From Apodemus sylvaticus (lineage: Eukaryota; Chordata; Mammalia; Rodentia; Muridae), in the NCBI RefSeq assembly GCF_947179515.1, contig NC_067473.1, positions 91,271,850 through 91,335,849 on the forward strand: a stretch of 64,000 nucleotides of DNA, read 5' to 3'. The position numbers and the translations under genes are program-made. Under the pieces are notes generated by a model that had not been told where the DNA came from, did no database searches, and was given only the letters and a program-made list of their open reading frames with translations. This document shows positions 24,851-36,928 of this stretch, in pieces; the stretch's first letter is position 1, and the number at the start of each line of letters is the position of its first letter.

Positions 24851-25121
24851 CAGGCCTAGAGCCTCCCCAGGCAAGAAGTCACCCCTTTGCTTCTTGGCTC
24901 CTAACTGGAAAAGGCAAAAGGGAGTGGGGAATGGGTTAAATCCCAGGACACAGGGGAGAGGCAGGGGAGGAGAAAAGTCGGAGGGAGATAAAGGAAAGGA
25001 CAGGAACCAAGAAGCGTGGGGGTAGTTTGCCGTAATGTGAGTGTTTCTTAATTAGAGAGCGGCTGACAATAGAGGGGCTGGCAGAGACTCCTGGCCCCGG
25101 TGCGGAGCGTCTGGAGCGGAG

Positions 25122-25140
25122 CACGCGCTGTCAGCTGGTG
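25122..25140 (+). promoter_or_regulatory. E-box with adjacent CACGCG in enhancer B
   Basis: CACGCG (25122-25127) lies 4 bp before CAGCTG (25132-25137) followed by GTG. The E-box is the expected ATOH1/E-protein site. The CACGCG is a potential HES/HEY site placed to compete locally; that role is inference. Confidence 0.75.
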
Positions 25141-25160
25141 AGCGCACTCGCTTTCAGGCC

Positions 25161-25174
25161 GCTCCCCGGGGAGC
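25161..25174. promoter_or_regulatory. 14-bp perfect palindrome in enhancer B
   Basis: GCTCCCCGGGGAGC is a perfect palindrome 23 bp after the E-box. GC-rich CCCC/GGGG half-sites suit a zinc-finger or AP-2-like factor. The region of reported ZIC1 action makes ZIC a candidate; the factor is not proven by sequence. Confidence 0.6.
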
Positions 25175-25600
25175 TGCGCGGCCACATTTAACACCGTCGT
25201 CACCCTCCCCGGCCTCCTCCACCTCGGCCTCCTCCTCGTAGACAGCCTTGCTCGGCCCCCCACCGGCAGAGTTTACAGAAGCCAGAGCCTCTTGCCGCCT
25301 CCCGCACTCTCCCGGGCCCCTCTGGTCCCCAGCTGCGCAGCGGGAGCCGCCACTGCCCACTGCACCTCCCCGCAACCAACCGCCCCGCCAGAAAAGGAGC
25401 TCGCTAAAGCCAGAGCCAAGAGAAGCCTAGGGGAGGGGACGAGCACGGCGGCAGCAGCGGGAGAGCGCGGGGGCAGCGGCACCTGAGGCAGTGAACCAGC
25501 AAGGATGGGGAAGCCAGCGCATCCCGCGCGGGTGGGGGCCAGAAGCGCTCCCCAGCAGCCGCCTGGCATAGAGCTCCGCCTGCTTGGAGATCCAGTCTCC

Positions 25601-26970
25601 TTTCCACCTCAAGACAGGATTTCCTCAGTCTGATTCTCAGCCTTTTTTTTTTTTTTAATGCGGTTACATCTTGAGTTTAAAGGCCAGTAAAGAAGACCTA
25701 GGTCTTCCACTTGTCAATCACATGTCCCTCACTCATCTCTCCTTTGCTTTTTAAGAAGAATGAAGGGCACACGGATTTTAGGTCCCTCTACATCGTCCAG
25801 GGTCAGCTCTGCCTCTTTTGGGCCCAAATTGGACTTCTGTGTCAAATCTCTAGAGAGGCAGGACTCATTCTACAAGTCAGCTCCTTCTACCAGGCCTAGA
25901 GGTTCCTCCACCTGGAGGTAGACATATATTACCAAGAGCAAGTACGGGAATCTCTTTAAAAGCCCTATTCTGATTGTAGAGTCAAGGTATCTGAAGAAGG
26001 AGGCTAGAAGCCCTGTCTGACTTTCTGCTCTCTACCAACTCTTGGAAATCCATGTTCACAGAAGGAGCTAGGATTAAGAGGGATCCTGCATTCCCCAGGC
26101 CCATCTGACACAGCCATTAAGGAGCAGGCATCATTCTGTGTTTTGGGAGAGGGCTGCACTCCAGCTGTCATAATAGGTCTTTTCTTTTTCCATAATGGCA
26201 GATGTTTCAGAAAACCAGCTAACAGATTTTTTTTCCTAAAAAGTGTTTTGGTTTTTTTTTTTTTGTTTTGTTTTGTTTTTTTTTTTTAAAAACCCAAGAC
26301 ACATTAAATCAATAGGTGGGGGAAACAACTTGAGTCTGCATTTCCTGGTTCCTGTGGTGAGTCGGACACCAGCAGACGACTTCTAGAGCCCAGACAACTC
26401 AGTCTTCAATGGACTCCTTGACACTGCCTATTTATGACCTGAGCCTAAGTTTCCCTTTACCCCATCCACACTTGTTAGTGTCCCCCTACCCACCCCAAAG
26501 TGAGAAACAACCTTGCTTCTTGGATCTCAGGGCTTGGCCTCATTCTGTCTGTTTTCAGGCTAAGGAGTCTGAGGCAAGCGTCTGCAGGGGACAGACAGCT
26601 AAACAAACGAGCAGAGAGATGTGGAGGCGGGGCTACCAGGAAGTCCTAGGCTTAAGTGCATAGACTAAGGTCCCATTGCTTTGTGATACTTACAGTCAGA
26701 ACAGAGAGTCATCATCGATGTTGATGGAAGGATTAGCCACTATGATAACTGAGAACACAGTCCTTTGTGTTGACAATGGTAATCAAAAAATATGCAGAGC
26801 AAGTCAGTCTTAATAGAAGGCTAGTGTCTAAGGAAACTGCAATTTGCTTTGGTGATTAGATCGGCTACTTCTAAGCCCGATCAACTGTTACTTAAGCGTG
26901 CTACTTCTCTACTTCCTCTTCTCATCAGTGAGTGGAATTCAGAAGACAGCAATATAGCAAAGTAGCAAGC

Positions 26971-27003
<33 letters not shown>

Positions 27004-27539
27004 GTAGACCCCCTTTTCAGTACTGGAATACTTTAGAATTTAACAATACTCCCAGAACAAGCAAGGAAAAGTTTGGGCCTTTAGGGAAGGCTGGTATAAG
27101 TATACATTTCCTGTCAGCCATCAGACTGTTTCACTTGCTGTTTTGTATGGACCCAACATATCTGCTTCATTGCTTCCTTTTGAGAGAGTTGAGATTTTGA
27201 GTGGCTTGAAACCAGTAGAACCAGCCTTCAGACATCAACCACAGGCCCAATTGTTTCCATTGGAGCTGAAGAATAATTAATTTTTTTCTTTCATTATACT
27301 TTTGCTCCAGAGAGATATAATGTACTCTTTAGAGCTAGAATGGAATCACCCTTTCCCACTTGATAGACTGAAGGGCATACTGGTTAAGGTAAAATTTTTT
27401 TTAAAGTTGTATCTTTGCTCCTTTCCTTTGACTGATACTGGATATAATTGCTTCTTATGGTATATTGAAATACATGTTTTACTTCTAGAAAAAAAAATGC
27501 TTTGACATCTAAAACACAGCAAATAAAATTAGAAATGAG
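25601..27539. other. Intergenic, no gene seen
   Basis: Unique-looking sequence with poly(T) near 25644-25657, T-rich patches near 26245-26287, and a (CA)n run at about 26972-26998. No gene is supported. Confidence 0.5.
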
Positions 27540-28165
27540 GCCAATGTGGAGAACAAGTGACCATGAGGTATCTAGCCCCAACTGATACATCTACAACACA
27601 ACTCTTTCTGCTTAGGGGACATGTCAAAAACAAGGGTGGGAAGATTGCAAGAGCTAAATGACCAGGAAGCTAGTTTTAAGATTTTGTTTTCTTTATATAA
27701 CAGGGAAGCTACGCCCATAAAATCACAACAACCTCGATCCTTAAGCAAGACGTGAACAAGGACACCAATGGACATGCCTAAGTAGGTTGAGAAATCTCAT
27801 GGGATATCACCTGAGATAAAAAATAAACAAACAAACAAAAAACAAAAAAAACTAGAGGCATTCAATAACAGCTGCCCAAAGGAGAATTAACCTTTCCATA
27901 GGATTAACCCCATAATTGGTTTTCCAACACTAAGCAGCCAGTCCTAAAAACACATACATATGAGCAACATTAAAGGGACTCAGCAGGATGTATTTATATG
28001 TTTATTCATTTATATATGTATATAGTAATAATGATTTAAAGAAAAAGAGATCATAAATTGGAAAGGAAGGGAGAAATGGTTGGAGGAAGCAGAAAGAAAA
28101 ATGTTGTAAATACAGTATATATACACAATATTTTAAAATAAACCAATTAATGGAAAAGAATATGG
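27540..28165 (+). mobile_element. Old L1 3' UTR tail (Lx-like)
   Basis: Blocks match an old rodent L1 3' UTR: 'caatggacatgcctaagtag', 'cctttccataggattaacccc', 'gactcagcaggatgtattta', 'tttaaagaaaaagagatcat' and an A-rich end. No ORF2 is present, so it is a 5'-truncated copy. Confidence 0.65.
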
Positions 28166-30478
28166 TGGGATATAATACGATGAAGGTAATAGCCCCAAGG
28201 CATATCATTTCCAAAACTGTTGCCCACCTACACATGGAAAGTATAATAAAGAAAATATGGCTGCAGAGCTTGATGTTTCTCTTGGAAGAAGAAGTGAATT
28301 TACTTGCTACATTTGTAGTTGCAGATTTATTCAGTGATAACATGCATTTTTCATTGGCTTAGTTATCTGAGCTATTGGCTTTTTCCTTTCACCTATTCTG
28401 CAAATGAACAGTCGCCATTGTCTTGGTATTTCTTTGTTCCAAAAGTTCTCTTCTTTGCTGGCCATGAGTCAGTTCTCCGTTTTATACTACCTCTAGTGGT
28501 TGGGTCAGAATAACCCACTAATTTAGATACTTTCAACGCAAAAGTGCAGTGCTGTACTTCTGATCAAGCTGCCAGCAGCTGCCTAAGCCTTAGGATCAGG
28601 GCATCAGATCTAGATGACTTCCTATGGGGTAGTTGCTCTACACCCACCTTCTTTCCTGCACAGTGGACAACTAGCTCTTCAGGATGTAATTTGAAGCCTT
28701 TCTGAATTCACAGGGCTCCCCAACCTTTCCAGCTTCATGGCATCACACCAGTTCCCTGACTAAACACTGCGCACACTATTTTATGACCTCTTGATGGCCT
28801 CTGATTCTAGGGGTTGGGGGAGAATATGATGCCGTGGTATAAACTTTTCAATTCAACTTTAATTTGAAAACAGAAAATTCTCAGAGGGTGGTTTTGTTTG
28901 TTTTTCTAGAACATTACTTTCCCAATAGTTTCTGAAGTGTATCTCTTTTTATCCTCTACATCTATTCTTGGATAGATAGAGGTGGATTTCCCTAAAGCAA
29001 TGGTACTAGATTTGGTTCAGTGTTCTCTGCTTTGGTGTGTACTCTGTTATCCAGTTGTTCTGAGAGCTAGAGGGAGGGGAAGAGAGAGCACAGCTACTCA
29101 GCCAGAGGTGCTCCTTGGGGGTGGGGGTGGGGGTGGTGACTGAGTTCTAGAGGAGAAATAGGTGCACAGCAGAGCCGTTTGAGGAGACTCTCTGAAGCTC
29201 TTTCCAGGAACCAATAATGCAACGTGGAGGTGAGGAGCCTGTCTCCCCTGCCTCTGAGGAATAAAAAAGAAAATACGTTTTTCTGGAGCTCATATTCTTC
29301 CAGATGCTGCCCCAGGGACAGACTCCAATCTCTGGAAGAGTCAAAGACTCCCTCTCCCTCAATCTTCCTCTCCCTTACCCTTTCTCTCCTTTTTTTTCTA
29401 AGTAGCTCATGGTGCAAACGTTCCACAATCACACCTGGATCTGTGATTTGCCTCCAGAGGTCCAGCTTTTTAAGTTGAGAAACTCCTCCTTCATCAGCTT
29501 TGTGTCTGGCACAGCAGCAGGTAGATCATGTCCATGAAAGATATGTAAATGGTGGTCACTATCACCAGGGCTGCTGGACCACAGTAGACCTTGTCTTGAC
29601 TTTCTTTAATTAAATAGCTTTTTAAACTCTCTGAAAGCAAGTTCTGATGTACATAAGGCCCTGATTACCATCCATTTGGGATTGATGGATGGATCCCCAG
29701 CAGGCTGACAGATAATGAAGGGGACCACAGATAAACCATAAATATAGAAACATTCAGGTTTCTTCCTCACTCTCCTAACCTGAGTCTCCCTTCTAGACGA
29801 GCAGTCTAAGCTGCTTAGACGTATTCATAGCCTGCCCTGAGCATGGTCATTAGAAGCCATGGTCTTGTCAGCTCTTCTTCCTTCTTCTAAGCCATCCAAT
29901 CTAAAATGAGGGAGAGCAACCCATACTAGGCCCCAAATTACTTAAAACTCCCAGTCCTCCAGGGGCAAAACGTACATTCTGGTTTACAGATAGCCTTTTC
30001 TATCTGTAAGATAGGGGAGTTTTTCTCTCTGTATACCTCCTCTCCACTCTTCTCCACTCTTCTCCCCCCCCCTTCATTTTGTTACCCTCTGTTGCTGTGT
30101 ACTGTTGGGAACTTTCCCTCCTGCTTTTTGGTTTGGGGTAGGAAACAAAACCTATGACGATACCTAGATAGTAACAAGATTCTCCTGTCTCAGCCTCCTA
30201 AATGCTAGGATTATATGTCTGCACAGAAGCCAACAAGGCTTAAGTGGTGTGTTCTCTACACTGGGCACACACTTACTTACACCAGGCCTGCCGGGCTAGC
30301 CTGTCTTCCTCAGAACATTCTCAATACCTTTGTCAGCTGACTGCATTTGCCGGTGTCTTCTTCCCTCCTGGACTTTTAGCCGTAGACAGATGTTACTCAT
30401 TCTCTCATAGTATTTCCAACTCCCCATCATTGCCCACTAGTTTTCAGTCATTTCATGACTGTCACTAACATGCCAGAT
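28166..30478. other. Intergenic, no gene seen
   Basis: Unassigned sequence with G-rich GGGGGT repeats at about 29116-29134. A short antisense B1-like fragment lies at about 30178-30230 ('tcagcctcctaaatgctagg'). Frames of about 110 codons near 29094-29432 lack support. Confidence 0.45.
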
Positions 30479-30663
30479 CAGAGGTTTCTCAATCTATGGG
30501 TTGCAATGCCCCAGGTCCCCATATTAGCTATTTATCTTATGATTCATAATAGTGGTGACATTGCTAATGAAGTAGGAATGAAATGAATTTTATAGTTGAT
30601 GGTCACCACTACATGATGAACTCTACTAAACAGTCACAGCATCAGGTAAGTTGAGAACCATTG
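30479..30663 (+). mobile_element. URR1-type nonautonomous hAT element
   Basis: The left end 'cagaggtttctcaatctatg' and right end 'aagttgagaaccattg' are inverted repeats of the URR1 CAGTGGTTCTCAACC termini. The internal blocks 'ttatgattcataatagt' and 'ttttatagttgatggtcacc' are also typical. The length of 185 bp fits a short internally deleted copy. Confidence 0.75.
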
Positions 30664-32124
30664 CTCTATACCTTAATGCTTTTCTATTGGTTTGCTTTGA
30701 CAGGGAAGAGGGTTGATTTTTCTGTGTGCTCCCTTCTTTGTCTTGACCTCACCTCTTCAGGATCCATTCCCCAGGTCTTGCCTTCCCTGTTGGCCCCCAC
30801 AGTTCCCATAAGACCTAAATGTCCTTTTCATTGCTAGACCAGCTAGCGATTGCTCCTGACAAGGGCAAATTATTGCCTGGTAGAGATGTGGAATATGCTG
30901 TGCCTCTTAGAGCAGCACCCCAAGACTGGAGAGGCAGGAAGTAGACAGCCTGAGTCGGAAACCAATCTCCTGTCATTGTGACCTGAGAGCTTTTCCTCCT
31001 TTATTCTGTCTTCCCTTCCTCCACTTCTCTGACAAAGATGCTCAGGATCTTGCTGTACTTTAGCTTTCTCTACTTAGTCTCGGATAATCAGCTGGGATCT
31101 GCAGGTCAGCATTTGATCAAGCATTAGAGGTCTCTATTTCTTTGCGGTTAGAATTCCTCCCAGGATAGGCACCTGCTACAGTAACTTCATTCAATGTCCA
31201 TTTATCTGTTGCTGCCATCAGCGCTCACCAAGTGTTCTCCCTCGGATTCCAGAGCCAGCCTGCTGGAATATCTTCCCTGTTCACCTTAACTGCAGCCCCA
31301 AAACCTCGCTGCTGCTCCTCCACTGGCCTTTAAGGCCCCTCCTCCGGATATTACTCTGAGTCAGTTCTCAGTATTTTCTGTTTCTTGATTCACAAACTCT
31401 TTCAATAGCCCCTAACTTTTCTCATTTAAAGAACAAAGAGATTGCCCCCAAAGATGCTATCTCGAACCAATAAAATAATTTTGAACCAACACACCTGTAA
31501 ACTAGATTTTCAGAACACTAGAGGAAATGAAATAAAGGAACTGTGCCCTGGAGTCTGCCCAGGAAACTGATCCCTCCACTGGACCCTTCTGAATTTTTCA
31601 GCAGTCAGCCAGTTCATCCCTACCTGCCAGCATCATTATTTCCTGCCTCTTACATCGTGGAGGCTTCAAATGGTCTTATCACTTGCTCTGAAAGGTAAAC
31701 CATGGAAAAGGAAGGAATTCAGTTAAGGTTTGGAGAAAAGCAATGATTGCCACAGTAACATCTGCAGAGGAGAGAGAGCTGCACCTGGGCAATTTCCTAG
31801 ACTCCCAGTGTGTGTTCAAGTGTAGAGGTATTCACCAGGACAGCTGGCAAATAGGGGGTTAATCATTACAGAAAATAATGTATGATATCTTTTCAGTTTG
31901 GTTTATACTGAAAGGCATTAAAGATTCATGCTTCAGAAGAGGTTAAAACTGTTATTTTCAGAGTCTGGCTGGCTCCTTTGATTAATTTCTGAGGCTCTGT
32001 AGATATGTCACAAAGCATCCTTGTCTCCCACTCCAAAAGAGCTGGATTTGGGAATTGTGATTTTGTCACAATGACCATCTTAGGGTAGATGGAAACTTCT
32101 TGGCCTTCTAAAAGATACTAATAT
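30664..32124. other. Intergenic, no gene seen
   Basis: Unique-looking sequence without recognised repeats. 31800-32100 is AT-rich with several homeodomain-like TAAT cores and could be conserved noncoding DNA. No coding support. Confidence 0.4.
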
Positions 32125-32245
32125 CAAGTCATCTTTGGCATCTAACATCTGTAATCCCAGCATGAGAGAGACCAAGGCAGGTGATCTCCAGTTTCAGACA
32201 GCCTTGGCTACACAGCAAGATATCTCAAAGAAGCCAAACAAAAGT
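32125..32245 (+). mobile_element. B1-related SINE (degenerate)
   Basis: 'acatctgtaatcccagcatg', 'gaccaaggcaggtgatctcc', 'cagccttggctacacagcaa' and 'gatatctcaaag' follow the B1 body in order. Confidence 0.65.
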
Positions 32246-33221
32246 TATAATCTGATTATAATTTAGTTATAATCTAAAAAATATTAGAGTGCAGCAATAT
32301 TTTTTAAAAGAAATTTTCTTATTAAGTTAGGTTAACACTGTTTGGCTAAAGGAGTTTCTCCTTTCTTACAGTATTTTTCAAAGTATGGTTTCCTTTTCCA
32401 GTATTTCTTCTTGCAGCTAAGCACACTGCATAGTTACTGATCCTCCTCAGGATACTCATTTCCTCCTTATATTTGTAGAAAAATAATTCATGGCCATAGA
32501 TAATGATACACGTGTCCCAAGACTATATACGTGTCTAGCATTGCATTTTCCAGATACGGGAAAGCAGGGTTGAAAGAGCTTGCTGTCACCAGCCAGTTAT
32601 TAACAAAAACGGCATTCATGGTGGCTCTGATCACAGGCAGCATCTGAAGTTGCAAGCAGTTTGACCCTGTGATGATTAACTCATGTCCCACTAGTATCTC
32701 ATGGAGGCCCATTATCTACTGTCAATATTTTTATAGCCTAAGGCAAAGAAAGCCCTGCTCACTTCCTCTTACAAGGGAGGTGACAGGGTTTTTTTCCCTC
32801 TCTTTTATTTTAAGTAGATAAATATGTACTCTACAAATATATTTGATGGAGGAGGGAAGAAGGGAGGGAGAGGAGCCTCGCATCTGCTGCCATTCAGACT
32901 CCCTGTGTGGTTAATAATTTCTCCAGAATAGTTTTACAGGGTGTAGACTAGATGAAGCCAGGACACCTGAGAAATGCGGGTCTGGAAACATCAGTTGTTC
33001 ATGTGTGGAGTCCTCAGTCTTAGAAATCTCAGAAGGAAATTTGCCTGAAAAGCACAAATGAATTTGAATATTCATTCAAAAGAATTGGCATTTATGACAT
33101 ATTCAAAGAATTGGCATTTATGGCATAAAACTGCCAGGTATTATTTGTGAATTCAGGCTTTATAGTTTACACAAATGAAACATAGTAATTAAATCAATGT
33201 ATTATATTCTCTGTGTGCGTT
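32246..33221. other. Intergenic, no gene seen
   Basis: It includes a short imperfect tandem copy at 33075-33126 ('aagaattggcatttatg' twice). No gene is supported. Confidence 0.45.
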
Positions 33222-33508
33222 TGTCCCTATGCCCACAGGTTAGTGTACACATACATGCCTGTGCTTGAGGAAGTCAGAGGCCAGCCTTGGGTGTCCTTTC
33301 TCAGGCTCCAACCATCTTACTTTTTGAGATAAGGTGCTCCACTGGCCTGGAACCCACCTGTTAGGCTAGGCTGCCCAGCCAGTGAGCCCATGGAATAGAC
33401 CTGCCTTCCCTCTCCAGTGTTGGCCTTCTTAAAACCTGAGTTCTGAGGATCCAGGTTCTCATGTTTGTGTGGCGAGAACTTTACAACTGAGCCATCTCTG
33501 CAGCTCCT
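33222..33508 (-). mobile_element. B4 SINE, minus strand
   Basis: Antisense B4 features are in order: 'gagataaggtgctccactgg', 'cctggaacccacctgttagg', 'ctgcccagccagtgagccc', then the antisense tRNA-like head 'aactgagccatctctgcagc'. Confidence 0.8.
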
Positions 33509-33749
33509 GTGTGCACTTTAAAAGAAGGCAGTTTCATTCTGGGTACTCTTTAGCTTATAGCCACTCTGATTAAATAAACAACAAAGGAAGCCACAGAAGT
33601 ACTGTGAGTCAGTGTTTTTAAATATAAACTATGGTGCAGAGTATTCACGGTCGAGGTATTTTTTTATGTTGACAGCACATTTGTCAAGAGTTAGAGATTC
33701 TTTCCGAGTTGATAGTAATATTCCTTTATGAAAACAGCAGGGACAAGAG

Positions 33750-33815
33750 ATCTAGATCAATGGCATGAGCTGTGTCTGTCATGGATGAAGCTCTGTGTTC
33801 AGTCCCAAGCACAAT
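33750..33815 (+). mobile_element. ID-like tRNA-derived SINE fragment
   Basis: 'ctagatcaatggcatgag', 'catggatgaagctctgtg' and 'ttcagtcccaagcac' resemble a diverged ID element, including its box B region. Confidence 0.5.
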
Positions 33816-34590
33816 TGATCTATCAATCATCAATCAAGTAGTCAATTATTCAGAGCAGTAGATAATAAGTTGTCAATCCTGTGCTCTACTCCCAATTATC
33901 TCACAGTGTTTGTAAAGCAAAGAATTTAACTCCCATGAGCCTCTTTAATAATCTATAAAATAAAAGGAATAATTAATCCTGAACTCCTACCTCCTGGGGT
34001 TGCTATAAACGTCATGTATAATATAACACTTAAGAATCATGTCATTTGTGTATCAGTCAGAAGTTTGTTCTAATACCAAATCAGAGCAAAATCTCAGTAA
34101 CCCAAGAAACAAAGGTTTATTCCAACTGGAACTTAGCTGTAATCACATAGAGGCCTGACGTAGAATAACATTAACTCTTCTCAAATGCAAAACAGAAGAG
34201 AAAAGTTTAATTACTTACTTCTACTCACCATAGTGACCAAAACTACTACCAGGCCCCATTCCTATTCAAAGAGACTAGAAAAATCCCACCATAACAACAA
34301 TATAAAAAATAGGACCATAAGGAGCATTAATGACCATAAAAATTGGGGTAGGGGTAACAACCAAATAGAATAAAATAGAACTCATAAAAAATGTACAGAA
34401 AATTTTTGGAAATTAAGGTGGGCATGCGTGAAGCCAAAATTATCCGTTCACTTTGTGATTTAACTTTCAGAAGTAAACTTACTTCATAGTCTTTAAAGGC
34501 TCTGGGTATGATTCCTTAGAAACACAGAAAACATTGGCCCAGAAATTCCTAAGATCATGCTAAGCACTTCACTTGTTTGGTCCAGGTCCT

Positions 34591-34633
<43 letters not shown>

Positions 34634-35144
34634 GCAATGCTAAACTGTTTTCTATAAAACATGACTGAAACAACAACAGTTTGCTGCTGCAAATAAATCT
34701 CAATGCACAGCAAGTTTTTCTTTCTATGACTTTAGGATTGAATCAAGTGACAGTTGTGTGTTGTGCTTACCATTGATGGATATGCCAGTCATGTCTAAGA
34801 CGGGTCAGTTATGAAGCATCCAACCAGGATGTTGAGGAAAGGTGCAGGGAAAGGGTATTACTTTCCACCAGAGTTGGGCAGCTGAGAGAAGCCCAGAGGT
34901 GAGGAATGTCGTCCCTATCACTACATACACAGAACTTGCATAAGAAGAGGGGTACAGCAAGAATGTGTGTGTGTGGGGGGGGTGTATTCCAGTTCCATCA
35001 TGTATTTTATATAATCTGAATTAATGTTCAGAGAAATTGTTACATCTTTCTGCTTACTAAACCTTTGTGCCACTGTGTCCCTTCCACTTAATTTTTGCTT
35101 CTGTTGTTTTGTTTGTTTGTGTTTGGGGTTTTTCATTTGTTTGT
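33816..35144. other. Intergenic, no gene seen
   Basis: It contains the poly(T) tract at 34592-34629 and a GT/G-run near 34965-34984. No supported gene. Confidence 0.45.
34592..34629. repeat. Poly(T) tract, 38 nt
   Basis: An uninterrupted T homopolymer. It could be the tail of an old minus-strand retroposon, but no body is recognised beside it. Confidence 0.9.
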
Positions 35145-35275
35145 TTTGAGACAGAGATCCTCTCACTCTGAAGCCCTGACTCATCTCAAATCACTACATC
35201 CTCACCCTGGGCTCAACTGTGCAGCAATCCTCCTGCCACAAACTCAGTACTAGAATTATAAATTGACCTACTGCT
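35145..35275 (-). mobile_element. B1-related SINE, minus strand (degenerate)
   Basis: 'ttgagacagagatcctctca', 'gctcaactgtgcagcaatcc', 'tcctgccacaaactcag' and 'tactagaattataaattg' match a diverged antisense B1. Confidence 0.55.
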
Positions 35276-35389
35276 TTCAGCTCTAAAATGGTTTTAATCT
35301 TGTTTTGCAGCCAATTCTATGTATACTAATACAATATCCTCTGTACTTGAGGTCCTTCATATTTATTACCTTTGTTTGATGATGCTATA

Positions 35390-35455
35390 GCTGTGAACCA
35401 AGCTTCTGCAAAAGCTAGACAAACACTCCACCACTGAGCTGTCCTCATGCTTCAT
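35390..35455 (-). mobile_element. ID-like SINE fragment, minus strand
   Basis: 'agctagacaaacactccacc' followed by 'actgagctgtcctcatg' is the antisense of an ID-type box A region. Confidence 0.5.
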
Positions 35456-36109
35456 TCAATTTCTGGAAGCCATCTCAACCCAAGTCTCTGCCACATACAT
35501 TGAATGGTGCCCAGATCCACACAGAAGTGGAAGGTATTTTCTACAATTCAACTAATAGCAGAAAGAATGAGAATCTCAAATTATATCCTAAAAATGAGAT
35601 ATCATTTAAAATCAGAATAAATTACTCATTAACATGCCTATTGTTTGAATTTTTCTCTATTATTTGGATCAGTTTGGTAAAAGGAATGTTTAGTTCCATT
35701 TAATTGTTTTGGTTAATGTGCCCTTCCCAGCCTTGAGCAAGGATGGACCTTGAGTGTTTGCAATGTTGGACCTTAACTACCTAGATGGAGTAGTCTTCCT
35801 ATAGGAACTTAGAGGAATAGACTACCTGCTGAGCTTGCTTTGCTAAGTAATCCCCTGAAAGAAGTCCCACCCCCATTCTTTTCATTTTCAGCCAGCCTTT
35901 CAGGTAAACCCAGTTCAACCATTGCTACTGGATAGCTACAGGTTCAGGCGATGTCAGGGTGGCTAATTGGACAATGGTGTTAACTAATAATCAGCATCCT
36001 TCTTTAACATATCTACAGATGACCATTTTTCATAAAGAAAAATTATTTTAAAATTATATGTAATGTTAACGCTTTTATCAATTCCCTTAGCAATTTATTT
36101 CAAACTTTT
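35456..36109. other. Intergenic, no gene seen
   Basis: I recognise no gene and no repeat in this stretch. Confidence 0.4.
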
Positions 36110-36220
36110 TTGTTTATTGAGACAGAACCTAGAATATAACCACACTGGCTTCAAAGTCCTCCTGCCTCTGTCTACTGCGCTCAGAGATTATAGGCAAATA
36201 GCACCATATTCAACTCTGCT
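36110..36220 (-). mobile_element. B1-related SINE, minus strand (degenerate)
   Basis: 'tattgagacagaacctagaa', 'cactggcttcaaagtcctcc', 'tgcctctgtctactgcgctc' and 'agagattataggcaaatagc' match antisense B1. Confidence 0.6.
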
Positions 36221-36594
36221 TCTATTTCAGCTGCTCAGCCAGATAAGCAGCATTGCATTAAATCCTAAAGTGCTCGTTTTCTGAGTGAACTGAGCAATCC
36301 CTTCAATCAACTGAAAGCTGAGGAAACCCTTGGGACATGACTGAGGCAGCTCCAGGAGGAGGCCATGACTGTCATCCCTTAACTCAGAAAGACACGGCCA
36401 CCCACATACAGAAGCACCAGGTGACAACAAATAACAAGTGCCGGCCTAGAAACTCCTGAGATGGACACTAGGAGACCAGAAGACGATGACTGAAGAAGAT
36501 GTGGTTCTAGGCAAAGCTACACAAGACTGACAAAGCCCTAGCCAAACTGAGAAGGGGAGAAGAGGGTGAGGGAGAGGGAAGGAATGAGGGATGG

Positions 36595-36745
36595 AGGGTG
36601 AGAGATAGAGACAGAGAAAGGGAGACAGGCAGACACAGAGAGGCAGAGAAAGAGAGAGATGAAAAGAATACAGAGACAGGGACAGACCAACACAGAAATA
36701 GACAGACAGACAGACAGACACAGACACACACACATACAGAGTACA
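36595..36745. repeat. Purine-rich (GAGA/CAGA)n tract
   Basis: GAGAGA and AGACAGACAGAC units run to CACACA at the end. The Ser-Leu-Cys and Arg-Glu-Thr frames are artefacts. Confidence 0.9.
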
Positions 36746-36928
36746 CAGGTAATAAAATTAGAGATGAAATGGGGCATACTCTAGTGCATCAAACATAGTG
36801 AAATCCAGAGGATAATTAGGGAATATTTTGAAAATTTATTTTCCAAAAACCTGGGAAAATCTAAGAGAAATAGAAGAATTCCTAGATACACATTACCTTT
36901 TAGAATTTAATTAAGAAGTTATAGAAGA

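Larger units (their letters stand above)
24990..25600. promoter_or_regulatory. Atoh1 3' autoregulatory enhancer, element B region
   Basis: A GC- and CpG-rich block 4.1-4.7 kb after the stop codon contains E-box CAGCTG (25132-25137), corresponding to the site through which ATOH1 is known to maintain its own expression. It also has a homeodomain-type TTAATTAG (25048-25055), a CACGCG (25122-25127) and a palindrome at 25161-25174. ZIC1 has been reported to act through this enhancer block. Overlapping frames on both strands reflect base composition and are not taken as coding. Confidence 0.8.

Noticed and set aside
25048..25612. Several overlapping Arg/Pro/Ala-rich frames in the enhancer B region
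   Set aside because: They reflect CpG-island composition, occur in several frames at once and match no family.
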